DNA from: a virus
IMG/VR virus record: IMGVR_UViG_3300042924_001123
Span: 1-26,357 of that record
Direction: 5' to 3' (one strand)
DNA length: 26,357 bases
Shown piece by piece: positions 13,701-21,781 of the stretch. The stretch's first letter is position 1. Each line of letters starts with the position of its first letter. A program made the position numbers and the translations under genes. The notes beneath the pieces are model-generated. The model had not been told where the DNA came from, made no database searches, and saw nothing but the letters and a program-made list of their open reading frames with translations.

Positions 13701-13996
13701 TGGATAAAATTGGACGTGTCATGAAAGAGTTCAAGGAAGGCAAACTCAAGTCTTCCTCGGGACAGAAAGTTACTAACCCCAAGCAAGCCATAGCAATTGG
13801 CATATCGGAGCAAAAAGCGATGGAAAAGAAACCTGCAAAGAAGATGGCCTCTGGCGGATACATGCACGGTGGCAAGGTGCACGCTTCCAAGATGGGCTCA
13901 GTAAAGACTGCCGCTCCTAGTAAAGATGGCGTTGCCGTGAAGGGCAAGACCAAAGGAGCCATGGTTAAGATGGCCAAGGGCGGACGCTCTTGCTAA
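13700..13996 (+). CDS. DUF6496-like small basic protein with tag
   Basis: A 98-residue protein starting in the upstream stop (TGATG). The first half, IGRVMKEFKEGKLKSSSGQK followed by VTNPKQAIAIGISEQ, matches the DUF6496 pattern, a short helical module found in bacteria and phages with no settled function. The second half is a low-complexity basic tail with ASGGYMHGGKVHAS and a DGVAVKGKTKG tag shared with the two genes before it. The module plus tag layout suggests a shared targeting or assembly signal. Confidence 0.78.
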   Translation: MDKIGRVMKEFKEGKLKSSSGQKVTNPKQAIAIGISEQKAMEKKPAKKMASGGYMHGGKVHASKMGSVKTAAPSKDGVAVKGKTKGAMVKMAKGGRSC

Positions 13997-14004
13997 GGTG
14001 ATTT

Positions 14005-17000
14005 GTGGCACTTCCTGTATTTGATAGTGAATGGTTTGGTCTAGGCGCGGCTGACAAAATTGCGCGGTTTACCGCCGCCGGTACAACGCTTGATGAATTA
14101 AGAAGTATTGCCGACGAAGGAACCATTCAATGGATGATTAAAGAGGGTGGGTGGAAACCTCCTCAAGAAACCGTCCAAGAAGTACAGGCACCACCTTCTG
14201 ATCCCATAGCAGACCTAGCTTCCGAGTTAGGTTTGCCAAAGTTTCTTGTTGCCAATTTAGTAAATGCTGGTTACTCGGCAGGTGAGATTCGCAATATTTA
14301 CGCTCCTACCCCGCCAGAGCCTCCTGCGCCAGAACCCGCGCCTCCCTCGCCGCCTCCACCTCCCTCACAACCTCCGCCATCAGGACCAACGCCACAGCAG
14401 ATAGCTGATTCGCAAAGGTCAAAGTTTGGGATGACGGCAGATGAGTTTAAAACTCGTCTAACGGCAGGGAGCCCAAGTGATTTGCTGATGGATCAGCGAT
14501 TGCTTGAGATAACGCTAGAGAAATCATGGTCCCCGCAGTTAGCCGTGGACATGGTGAATACGGCTTTTGGTACAAGCAAAACGGTTAATGATTACACCAC
14601 GGCAATGTCCAAGGTGTTGCAAGATCCAATTACCAAACTTGTACAGAATGGCGCCTCGGCAGATGAGGTAAGGCAGATAGCTAAAACTATTGGTGTTGAT
14701 GAAACGACCGCCAATGCAGCTATTAGCACTGCGATAAAAACCAAGGAAGCAAGTGCTATTCAAGCAGACGTTACCAAGTTCCTAGATAAGGACGGTAATG
14801 TCAGCATGACCAAGATTGTTGAATACGCAGATGGCAATAAGCTTGCGTATTCAGACGTTCAAGATGCGCTGAAAGAAAAGTTCCCTAAGCTCACGACAGA
14901 CATGCTGGTCTATGAAAAGGACCGGCAACAGATTGCTTCAGTAGCAGATGCAGCAGGGGCGGTAGGATTGCCCAAGGCTTTGGCGCTGGCTATTGATAAG
15001 GGTATTGAGATAGACAATCTGGCCAAGTTCTTTAACAAGACGCCAGATGAATTCAAGACGCTTGTATCAGATAACCTGGGTACGATTGCCACGGCTATTC
15101 GAGACTCTGGCACTAATGCCCCGGTAGGATTGGCTGACTTGCTTGGTATAGACCAGGCTGCAACTAATTCGGCCATGAAGAGCCAAGACTTTGTTGTTGG
15201 CCTAAACAAGCTAGCCGATACAAAGGGCAATATCCCATTTGATAAAGCGCTTGATTACGCATCAAAGAATAATGTCGGTCCGTATGCGCTTGCAGGTTAT
15301 TTGAAGGTAGCGCCAGAGCAGATATTTAAATACCAGAAAGATCAGGCTATAGCTTCTGATCTGAATAAGCTTGCGGATGATAAAGGCCAGATTGCTTTTG
15401 ACAAGGCTCTTCAGTACGCATCGACAAATAACATGTCGATCGAGGACTTGGCGGGTTATATTGGCGTTAAGCCTGATCAGCTTACACAGTATCAAACAGA
15501 TACCAAGATTAAATCTGGCTTGGATCTTGCGGCCGGTGAAGATAAGCAACTAAGTTATGACGAGATCATCAAGTTTGCTTCAGACAACAAGATGAATCTT
15601 GCTGATGTTGTGAATTACATCGGTACCCCAGAAAGCCGCAAGGACTTATTAACCGGTATTCAAGACTATGTAACCGCCAAAGAAGCAGATGCAAAGCTTA
15701 CTGGCCAAGAGCGTCTAACCAATCAGCTTAATGAAATCACCAAGGGTGGAACTACCGCGGGCGTATGGGATAAGAACCAAGGGTGGGACCATCACTCTAA
15801 GAAGATGGTTGATTACCTAACCCAATACGGTATTACGGATCTGAATCAGATTGGCACGCGTGTGGAAACCAGATCTATGCCTACAACTGAACGAGTTGGA
15901 GAGGGAGATGATTTCCGCATGATAGAGGGCGAGCAAGCCACTAATTACGTTGTTTACTTTGATAAGAAAACCGGCAAAGAGTTGCAAGCCGTACCTCAGT
16001 CCGATAACGGAGGTATGTGGCGCTTTGGATCCGAGGGCGAAGGCAAGGGAAGTACAGGATACTTCCTTGGACAAACGTCTGGTGGTGGCGCAGGTATAGC
16101 CAGCAATTGGGAAGAAAAGTATGGCGCCAGAGAGTATGCCCTTCCTCTTGCTGTAGCTGCGGCCTTTGCTGCACCTTACTTACTGCCTGAGCTTATTGGT
16201 GCCGCAGGCGCAGCAGTAGATGTTGGTGCAGTGGCGGCAGGAACCGCCGCATCAACAACTGCGGTGGCATCTGGTGCAACGGGATTAACTGGAATGCTTA
16301 TGGCGGCTGGTATGCCTGCTACGATAGCGCTGCCTACGGCTACAGCAATAGCGCGAGGAACATATCAAGGTTTGGTAAACGAGGCTGCTGGCGGCGACTT
16401 TAATAAAGGATTTGTTGCTGGCGTGGCCCCTGTTATCGGTACCATGGCTGCTCAAGAAGCCTACAAAATGCTATCGAATCTTGAAAATGCGGAAAAAACG
16501 GCATTCCTTCTTAATGATCAGCAAGCCACGATTGCAGCAAGAGCCGTCGGTAGTTCATTGAGCCAGTTGATAGTCGATGGAAAGATTGACTTAACCAAAA
16601 CACTTACATCAGCTGTGACGCCCTTGGTAACCGAGGCGATTGTGGATGCCAGCGGCAAAACGATAACGCCCGCACAAGCAAAGTTTATTACGCAAACCGT
16701 TCTCTCTGGTGCTCAGAACATAACAGCCATGGCTCAAAACCCGATGGCTGTCATGAACTTCATTACCAACAATTCCAAGCTAATTGATGAGATCGCTTCT
16801 GGCGCTTCTAATGCGCTGACATCAAACAAAATTACACTCAATGGCTTAACTGATGACCAACAAAAAGCTTTGGCTGGGGTTAGTGAGCCTGGTAGCGATA
16901 TAGATCAGCTCGCATCTAACGCTGTGACAGTAACGGGTGCTGCTGATACAGCCATGGGATCCTATGGTGAGGATGTAATAACATCCGCTCCAAAAGTTGA

Positions 17001-17823
17001 GGTCACTGGGCAGAAGGTTACATCCCCTATAGGCCAACAATTAACTATAGAAGGTGTCACACCGAGTGCTGGACTTGGGTCAACAAATGTAATGACAAGT
17101 ACGCCAACCGTTACAGTGACCGGTCAAAAGCCCGCTGAGGCCGTAGATTTCACTGACATCAACACAATCATCCCTGGCGCCGGCGAAATACAAAAAGCCG
17201 GCACTGTGAATGTGGCAGCAAAATCAGAAGATCCAAATGCGGCTAAGTTAACCGTTGAGTCTGCTGTTCCAAAGGCTGAAGATGCCGTAGTAAGCGAAAC
17301 CCCATCAGTAGTGGTAAATGCAAAATCAATAGTGGATGAACCACAGCTCGACATTAATACTTTGATACCGGATGTCAACGTCGATAAAGGCGGCATCTTT
17401 GTTGGTGGCACGCCAACGGTAGAGGTTAAGTCAACAAAAGAGTTGCCTACAGATGATCCTTTGGATATTGGCGGTACAACTACTACGACCACAACAACAG
17501 GCGGAACGACTACGACACCCGTAACGCCTACGCCGCCAATAACTATTCCACCAATAACGCTAGAACCTGGCATAACAGTTAACAAGCCCGTTGGCCCCGG
17601 AACCGGTACTGATAACACGATGGACTTCCAGCAACCAACTGTTTTAGGTCCAGAACTTTCAACTTATTACGGTATGCCGTATCCTAATTACCTACGTCCC
17701 TTGAATCCTTATTTGCCCATGGGATTAGCCGCACTGATGGAGGCGATGAATGCAAAAGTCACGGGGTATGGGGATTATCAATCCCTCCAAAATGCCGCGC
17801 CCAAAATTACGATCCCGACGTGA
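14005..17823 (+). CDS. Large virion protein, candidate internal/ejection protein
   Basis: A 1272-residue protein, the largest in the window, starting with GTG behind AAGGTG. A small helical domain is followed by a Pro-rich linker (about 101-131), a long helical repeat region that includes three 53-residue repeats (400-558), a globular part (about 560-700), an Ala/Gly-rich hydrophobic stretch (about 712-785, LAVAAAFAAPYLLPELIGAA) able to enter membranes, and a C-terminal region with VTGQK repeats (about 997-1040) and a Thr/Pro-rich run (about 1157-1185). No lysozyme or protease motif is evident. Size, hydrophobic stretch and place before the tail adaptors fit an internal virion or ejection protein that crosses the envelope; a tape-measure-like or fibre role cannot be excluded. 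Its end overlaps the next gene by 74 bases. Confidence 0.85.
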   Translation: MALPVFDSEWFGLGAADKIARFTAAGTTLDELRSIADEGTIQWMIKEGGWKPPQETVQEVQAPPSDPIADLASELGLPKFLVANLVNAGYSAGEIRNIYAPTPPEPPAPEPAPPSPPPPPSQPPPSGPTPQQIADSQRSKFGMTADEFKTRLTAGSPSDLLMDQRLLEITLEKSWSPQLAVDMVNTAFGTSKTVNDYTTAMSKVLQDPITKLVQNGASADEVRQIAKTIGVDETTANAAISTAIKTKEASAIQADVTKFLDKDGNVSMTKIVEYADGNKLAYSDVQDALKEKFPKLTTDMLVYEKDRQQIASVADAAGAVGLPKALALAIDKGIEIDNLAKFFNKTPDEFKTLVSDNLGTIATAIRDSGTNAPVGLADLLGIDQAATNSAMKSQDFVVGLNKLADTKGNIPFDKALDYASKNNVGPYALAGYLKVAPEQIFKYQKDQAIASDLNKLADDKGQIAFDKALQYASTNNMSIEDLAGYIGVKPDQLTQYQTDTKIKSGLDLAAGEDKQLSYDEIIKFASDNKMNLADVVNYIGTPESRKDLLTGIQDYVTAKEADAKLTGQERLTNQLNEITKGGTTAGVWDKNQGWDHHSKKMVDYLTQYGITDLNQIGTRVETRSMPTTERVGEGDDFRMIEGEQATNYVVYFDKKTGKELQAVPQSDNGGMWRFGSEGEGKGSTGYFLGQTSGGGAGIASNWEEKYGAREYALPLAVAAAFAAPYLLPELIGAAGAAVDVGAVAAGTAASTTAVASGATGLTGMLMAAGMPATIALPTATAIARGTYQGLVNEAAGGDFNKGFVAGVAPVIGTMAAQEAYKMLSNLENAEKTAFLLNDQQATIAARAVGSSLSQLIVDGKIDLTKTLTSAVTPLVTEAIVDASGKTITPAQAKFITQTVLSGAQNITAMAQNPMAVMNFITNNSKLIDEIASGASNALTSNKITLNGLTDDQQKALAGVSEPGSDIDQLASNAVTVTGAADTAMGSYGEDVITSAPKVEVTGQKVTSPIGQQLTIEGVTPSAGLGSTNVMTSTPTVTVTGQKPAEAVDFTDINTIIPGAGEIQKAGTVNVAAKSEDPNAAKLTVESAVPKAEDAVVSETPSVVVNAKSIVDEPQLDINTLIPDVNVDKGGIFVGGTPTVEVKSTKELPTDDPLDIGGTTTTTTTTGGTTTTPVTPTPPITIPPITLEPGITVNKPVGPGTGTDNTMDFQQPTVLGPELSTYYGMPYPNYLRPLNPYLPMGLAALMEAMNAKVTGYGDYQSLQNAAPKITIPT
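15202..15678 (+). repeat. Three tandem 53-residue coding repeats
   Basis: Units start at 15202, 15361 and 15520, exactly 159 bases apart. The pattern is L.KLAD.KG.I.FDKAL.YAS.NN, then LAGY..V.P.Q...YQ.D; the third unit is more diverged. A fourth, weaker copy lies near 14770-14940. The D.KG.I.FDKAL part recalls an EF-hand-like turn, but the calcium ligands are not complete. Confidence 0.8.
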
Positions 17824-18031
17824 CGATACTGATTTCATTCAGTACGCAGAAGGCGGGAAAGTATCAAAGGTTAATGAGGCTGGTAACTACACCAAGCCTG
17901 GCATGAGGAAGCGTTTGTTTAATTCAATCAAAGCTGCCGCTGTGCAGGGGACTGGTGCAGGCCAGTGGAGCGCCCGCAAAGCACAGCTACTCGCTAAGCG
18001 ATATAAAGCTGCTGGAGGCAAGTACAAGTGA
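17750..18031 (+). CDS. Small basic protein, KPGMRKRLF family
   Basis: A 93-residue basic protein. The second half (NYTKPGMRKRLFNSIKAAA, then GQWSARKAQLLAKRYKAAGG) follows a pattern I recognise from many small phage proteins of unknown function. The opening KSRGMGIINPSKMPRPK is also typical, so ATG 17750 is kept although it overlaps the large virion gene by 74 bases; ATG 17792 is the only nearby alternative. It carries YAEGGKV, close to the FAEGG and FQEGG openings at 12381 and 12996. The next gene starts within its stop (GTGA). Confidence 0.78.
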   Translation: MQKSRGMGIINPSKMPRPKLRSRRDDTDFIQYAEGGKVSKVNEAGNYTKPGMRKRLFNSIKAAAVQGTGAGQWSARKAQLLAKRYKAAGGKYK

Positions 18032-18273
18032 AGGCTCCGCAGCAATCCTTGAAAGCTTGGGGGGACCAGAAATGGACTACCAAGAGTGGTAAACGATCGT
18101 CTGATACGGGGGAGCGTTATCTTCCAGAGTCAGCAATCAAATCGTTATCTCCACAGGAGTATGCTGCGACCACTAGGGCAAAGCGTGCAGGTAAGGCTAA
18201 GGGTAAGCAGTTTGTAGCGCAGCCAAAGACTATTGCCAAAAAGGTTGCACCGTTTAGGAAGGTGGGCAAATGA
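18028..18273 (+). CDS. Small basic protein, GERYLP type
   Basis: An 81-residue Lys-rich protein starting with GTG in the stop of the previous gene. It shows LKAWGDQKWTTKSGKRSSDT, GERYLPESAIKSLSPQEYAA and a C-terminal PKTIAKKVAPFRK. This pattern recurs in many aquatic phages and large DNA viruses as a short protein of unknown role (DUF5872-like, from memory). Charge and size suggest association with nucleic acid. It overlaps the adaptor gene after it (ATGA). Confidence 0.8.
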   Translation: MKAPQQSLKAWGDQKWTTKSGKRSSDTGERYLPESAIKSLSPQEYAATTRAKRAGKAKGKQFVAQPKTIAKKVAPFRKVGK

Positions 18274-19244
18274 CAACCACGGGAACGACAACATTTAATC
18301 CAAACCTGAACGAATACGTTGAGGAAGCTTATGAGCGTTGTGGACGAGAGCTACGGTCTGGTTATGACTTGCGTACAGCTCGGAGATCTCTCAACCTTTT
18401 GCTCTCAGAGTGGGCGAATCAGGGGATAAACCTGTGGACCATGGAGCAGGGGGCAATCCAGCTTTATGCCAATCAGATTACCTACCCTATTCCAATTAAC
18501 ACAGTAGATCTTGTTGAAACGGTTATCCGCACAGGGGAAAGTCAAAACCAGACGGACATCAATATCAGCCGGATCTCGGTAAGCACTTACTCAACCATTC
18601 CTAATAAGCTAGCCACAGGGCGGCCTATTCAGATCTACATTGACAGGCAAGGCGGTCAAACATATGTCTTTACTGGGACGCTTGCGGCTAACATCACATC
18701 CTCTGCTACAACAATACCGATGTCTAGCCTCGCAGGGGTACCATATGCAGGATATGCAAACATTGGTTCGGAGACGGTTTATTACTACGGTACTTCAACC
18801 CAAGCCGAGAATGTGGCAACAGGTGCTTCGGCTTATGCAACGCTAGACAATGTTGTCCGTGGGCAGAACAACACAACGGCTGCAAGTCATTCATCTGGCG
18901 CAGAGGTAAGTAATACCAAGTTTCCTAATGTCACGGTATGGCCGGCCCCGGACCAGGGTTCTATCAGCAGTCCTTATTACACGTTGGTTTACTGGCGCAT
19001 GAGAAGGCTGCAAGACGCTGGTAATGGTGTGAACGTTGAAGACATACCATTCAGATTCCAAGAGGCTCTGATTGCTGGATTGGCATATAAACTTTCATTG
19101 AAGGTAGATGGGGCTTTGGAGAGGATGCCAATCCTTAAAGCACAGTATGACCAGGCTTGGGAGTTGGCGTCCACGGAGGATCGTGAAAAGGCGCCAATTA
19201 GGTTTGTGCCAAGGCAGTCATTCTTAGGAACGGGCGGGTTCTAA
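18270..19244 (+). CDS. Head-tail adaptor / tail tube-like protein with inserted beta domain
   Basis: A 324-residue protein. The start (FNPNLNEYVEEAYERCGREL, then RRSLNLLLSEWANQGINLW) and the end (FQEALIAGLAYKLSLKVDGA, then YDQAWELASTEDRE) fit the helical adaptor proteins that join portal and tail in podovirus-like phages. Residues about 145-215 look like an inserted module: TTIPMSSLAGVPYAGYANIG, YYYGTSTQ, VVRGQNNTTAASHSSGAEV. That pattern occurs as a separate beta unit in many phage tail proteins. The insertion splits the adaptor fold. Function is inferred from pattern and place; the exact equivalent in model phages is uncertain. Confidence 0.78.
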   Translation: MTTTGTTTFNPNLNEYVEEAYERCGRELRSGYDLRTARRSLNLLLSEWANQGINLWTMEQGAIQLYANQITYPIPINTVDLVETVIRTGESQNQTDINISRISVSTYSTIPNKLATGRPIQIYIDRQGGQTYVFTGTLAANITSSATTIPMSSLAGVPYAGYANIGSETVYYYGTSTQAENVATGASAYATLDNVVRGQNNTTAASHSSGAEVSNTKFPNVTVWPAPDQGSISSPYYTLVYWRMRRLQDAGNGVNVEDIPFRFQEALIAGLAYKLSLKVDGALERMPILKAQYDQAWELASTEDREKAPIRFVPRQSFLGTGGF

Positions 19245-19670
19245 ATGCCCAATCAGTTTGCCAGTGGTAAGTGGGCCATATCGCAGTGTGATCGCTGCGG
19301 GTTCCGCTATAAGCTTAAACAGCTAAAGCCGCTGACAATCAAGACAAAAAATGTCAATATACTGGTATGTCCGACTTGCTGGGAGCCTGACCAGCCGCAA
19401 TTGCAGCTAGGCATGTTTCCCGTGAATGACCCGCAGGCCGTACGGAATCCTCGTCCCGATTCCAATTCGTATTACCAGTCAGGTTACAACGGGATGCAGA
19501 CGAACAACACGGTAGGAACAAGCCCGCTTTACACGGGGGTTCCATCTGAAGGAAGCCGAGTTATTGAATGGGGCTTCAACCCTGTTGGCGGTGCAAGATC
19601 ATACGATTCCGGCATGACCCCTAATCACCTTGTGGGTCAAGCATTGTTGAACAGTGTCACAGCATCATAG
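19245..19670 (+). CDS. Small structural protein with Cys4 zinc motif
   Basis: A 141-residue protein starting directly after the adaptor stop. C15-x2-C18 and C42-x2-C45 form a likely zinc ribbon (SQCDRCGFRY, LVCPTCWEP). The pattern 'DR.GF.Y....L' followed by a basic segment and 'QPQL' is familiar from small structural proteins next to adaptor genes in aquatic phages; many of those lack the cysteines. The rest is Gly/Asn/Ser-rich. A minor tail or fibre-attachment role is likely from context only. Confidence 0.72.
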   Translation: MPNQFASGKWAISQCDRCGFRYKLKQLKPLTIKTKNVNILVCPTCWEPDQPQLQLGMFPVNDPQAVRNPRPDSNSYYQSGYNGMQTNNTVGTSPLYTGVPSEGSRVIEWGFNPVGGARSYDSGMTPNHLVGQALLNSVTAS

Positions 19671-19678
19671 GAGCTGAC

Positions 19679-19849
19679 ATGAAGGACGACATCAAGCAGG
19701 ACAAAAAGACGGCAGCGGCTGCTGTGCATAAGCATGAGAAGGCCATGCACCCAGGCAAGCCCCTAACCAAAATGCGTAAGGGTGGACCTACATCAGAGAT
19801 GATGAAGAAGATGGGTCGCAACCTTGCACGCGCACGCAACCAGGGGTAA
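19679..19849 (+). CDS. Very small basic protein (56 residues)
   Basis: An ATG at 19679 lies behind TAGGAG (the stop of the previous gene overlaps the ribosome site), and the frame ends at TAA 19847. The product is Lys-rich, with HKHEKAMHPGKPLTKMRKGG followed by EMMKKMGRNLARARNQG. The MRKGGPTSEMMKKMGRNLAR pattern is one I recognise from other phage genomes, which supports a real gene. The clean ribosome site and tight spacing (3 bases to the next start) agree. Function unknown; it belongs to the set of short basic proteins scattered among the virion genes here. Confidence 0.72.
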   Translation: MKDDIKQDKKTAAAAVHKHEKAMHPGKPLTKMRKGGPTSEMMKKMGRNLARARNQG

Positions 19850-19852
19850 GTT

Positions 19853-20113
19853 ATGGCCAAGTACTCTATGAAGCAGGGCGGCAAGGAAGTCGGTCCGGCA
19901 TCTGTTTACGCAGAGCCGCATACGATGACTGGCGCCAAGGTTGTTGCATCGCCTAATCCAGGCAAGCAAATGCCATACAACATGGATAAGGATTGGCAGC
20001 CCACACATGGGGTGGCCATCAATCCTAATAGCCAAGTCAAGACGACTGGTATTAAAATGCGTGGCGCAGGGGCAGCAACCAAGGGTGTTATGTGCCGGGG
20101 GCCAATGGCGTGA
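19853..20113 (+). CDS. Small basic protein with GIKMRGAGAATKG end
   Basis: An 86-residue protein that starts 3 bases after the previous stop. It is hydrophilic with MAKYSMKQGGKEVGPASVYA at the start and GIKMRGAGAATKGVMCRGPM at the end. This C-terminal G-rich basic motif recurs in small phage proteins placed before the adaptor gene. It resembles in style, though not in letters, the tags on the genes at 12381-13996. No enzyme motif. Its stop overlaps the GTG of the next gene. Confidence 0.75.
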   Translation: MAKYSMKQGGKEVGPASVYAEPHTMTGAKVVASPNPGKQMPYNMDKDWQPTHGVAINPNSQVKTTGIKMRGAGAATKGVMCRGPMA

Positions 20114-20775
20114 ACTGGGGTGAGCTGAAGACAGCTATTCAGGATTATCTTGAGACGACGTTTGAGACGTCCACGCTCCAGACATTTGCTCAGCAAACTG
20201 AACAGCGCATCTTCAATACCATTCAATTCCCATCGCTTCGCAAGAACGTGACCGGGAGTTTGACCAGCGGCAATAAGTATCTTCAGTGCCCGTCAGACTT
20301 CTTGGCCGTCTATTCCATGGCGGTGATTGATACGGATGGATCGTATAAGTATCTCCTGAATAAGGATGTGAACTTTATACGCGAGTCATTTCCTACGCCC
20401 ACGGATACAGGCTTCCCATACTGTTACGCACTATTTGGTCCAGACTATCCGACATTTCCGAAAGAGCTGACGTTCATTATTGGGCCAACACCCAATTCGG
20501 GTTACTCGGTAGAGCTTCATTACTTCTACTACCCGTCTTCCATTGGTGCGGGTAATGTGGATGCGACGACCACATGGCTGAGCGATAACTTTGACTCGGT
20601 GCTTTTATACGGCTGCTTGGTTGAAGCAAGTACATTCTTGAAGCTTGAGCCTGACTTGATGGCCAATATCAATGGCAAGTACAAAGAGGCATTAATACTA
20701 GCCAAACGACTTGGTGATGGACTGGAGCGCCAGGATGCGTACAGGACTGGCCAAGTTCGGGATAAGGTGGTGTAA
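20110..20775 (+). CDS. Tail adaptor protein (SU10 adaptor-like)
   Basis: A 221-residue protein. GTG 20110 (GTGA overlap with the previous stop) gives MNWGELKTAIQDYLE, the usual opening of this family; GTG 20092 would add six residues. TLQTFAQQTEQRIFNTIQFP, LRKNVTGSL, YLQCPSDFLAVYSMAV and DVNFIRESFPTPTDTG are the conserved blocks. LEPDLMANINGKYKEALIL at the end is helical. Proteins of this pattern are annotated as adaptor or head-completion proteins that form a ring below the portal. The family name is from memory. It lies between small basic genes and small structural genes of the tail. Confidence 0.82.
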   Translation: MNWGELKTAIQDYLETTFETSTLQTFAQQTEQRIFNTIQFPSLRKNVTGSLTSGNKYLQCPSDFLAVYSMAVIDTDGSYKYLLNKDVNFIRESFPTPTDTGFPYCYALFGPDYPTFPKELTFIIGPTPNSGYSVELHYFYYPSSIGAGNVDATTTWLSDNFDSVLLYGCLVEASTFLKLEPDLMANINGKYKEALILAKRLGDGLERQDAYRTGQVRDKVV

Positions 20776-21203
20776 TGGCGATCATTCAAACCCTGACGAC
20801 GAGCTTCAAGGTTGAAGTAGCGCAGGGTCTTCATAACTTCACCACGGGAACGGGCGATGTCTTTAAGCTGGCCCTATACACCGCCAACGCGGATCTCGGT
20901 GCCTCAACGACTGCTTACACGACGGCAGGTGAAGTCAGTGGAACCAATTATTCCGCTGGAGGAATTATCCTCACAAACATCACGCCAAGCTTTCAAGGAA
21001 CTACTTCTTATTGGTCTTTCCAAAATGCGACATTCACAAACGTCACGTTAACGACCAATGGGGCGCTTATTTACAACTCAACTAATGGAAATCGTTCCGT
21101 TGCAGTATTAAACTTCGGGGTTAATATCACTAAAACCGCACAGGACTTGGTGATTACATTCCCGGTTAATGATGCTACCAACGCCGTTTTAAGGATTGCA
21201 TGA
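20775..21203 (+). CDS. Small virion structural protein
   Basis: A 142-residue beta-rich protein with a TAATG overlap to the adaptor gene. The block VFKLALYTANADLGASTTAY with TTAGEVSGTNYSAGGIIL is widely seen in small structural proteins of uncultured phages. Low charge and many Thr, Asn and Ala residues suit a surface or fibre-collar protein. Function inferred from context. Confidence 0.75.
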   Translation: MAIIQTLTTSFKVEVAQGLHNFTTGTGDVFKLALYTANADLGASTTAYTTAGEVSGTNYSAGGIILTNITPSFQGTTSYWSFQNATFTNVTLTTNGALIYNSTNGNRSVAVLNFGVNITKTAQDLVITFPVNDATNAVLRIA

Positions 21204-21781
21204 TGGAAAAAGCAAAAGCGGGTGATCAAGTTTCTAGCGGGTTAGCCGCTAAAACATCGTGGGGTGAATCGGCTGTGGCCTGCGGTAGGTACTATGCAGA
21301 GTGCCATGATAAGGATGGCAACCTCAAGTGGACTGCTGAGGGTGATAACTTGGTAGTTAACGTCGGCCTTCAGTACATGGCTGGCACAGCACTGGCAAAC
21401 TCGGCAGCGCAGATCACAACGTGGTATGTGGGCTTATACGGTGCTGCTGCAAGTAATACACCGGCTGCTTCGGATACGATGTCTTCTCATTCTGGCTGGA
21501 CAGAGATTGATTGCTACAGCGATGCAACCAGACCAGCGGCAACTTTTGCCGCATCAACAAACGCCAATCCCTCGGTAGTAACGAACACCTCTAATAAGGC
21601 TGTGTTTAATATTGACGCAACCGCAACGGTGGGTGGTGCTTTCCTAACAAGTAACAATACGATCTTAGGAACGACGGGTACGTTATTCAGTGCCGCAGAC
21701 TTCCAATCACCCGGAGATCGGTCTGTGGTATCCGGGGATGTGATCTCAGTTACTTATGAGTTCCGACTCACGGCAACATGA
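21200..21781 (+). CDS. Virion structural protein
   Basis: A 193-residue protein. ATG 21200 overlaps the previous stop; ATG 21203, 7 bases from AAGGA, is the likelier ribosome-set start and changes only one residue. The block LKWTAEGDNLVVNVGLQYMA followed by ITTWYVGLYG matches small tail-region proteins of phages that pair with the preceding gene type. The rest is Ser/Thr/Ala-rich beta sequence. No catalytic motif. It overlaps the repeat protein by 4 bases. Confidence 0.75.
   Translation: MMEKAKAGDQVSSGLAAKTSWGESAVACGRYYAECHDKDGNLKWTAEGDNLVVNVGLQYMAGTALANSAAQITTWYVGLYGAAASNTPAASDTMSSHSGWTEIDCYSDATRPAATFAASTNANPSVVTNTSNKAVFNIDATATVGGAFLTSNNTILGTTGTLFSAADFQSPGDRSVVSGDVISVTYEFRLTAT

Noticed and set aside
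15202-15678. Calcium-binding EF-hands in the 53-residue repeats
   Set aside because: The loops have D.KG.I but lack the full spacing of acidic ligands, so only a loose likeness can be claimed.
17124-17618. Antisense 164-residue Val-rich frame
   Set aside because: It is the complement of Thr/Pro repeats of the large virion protein, with no real domain.
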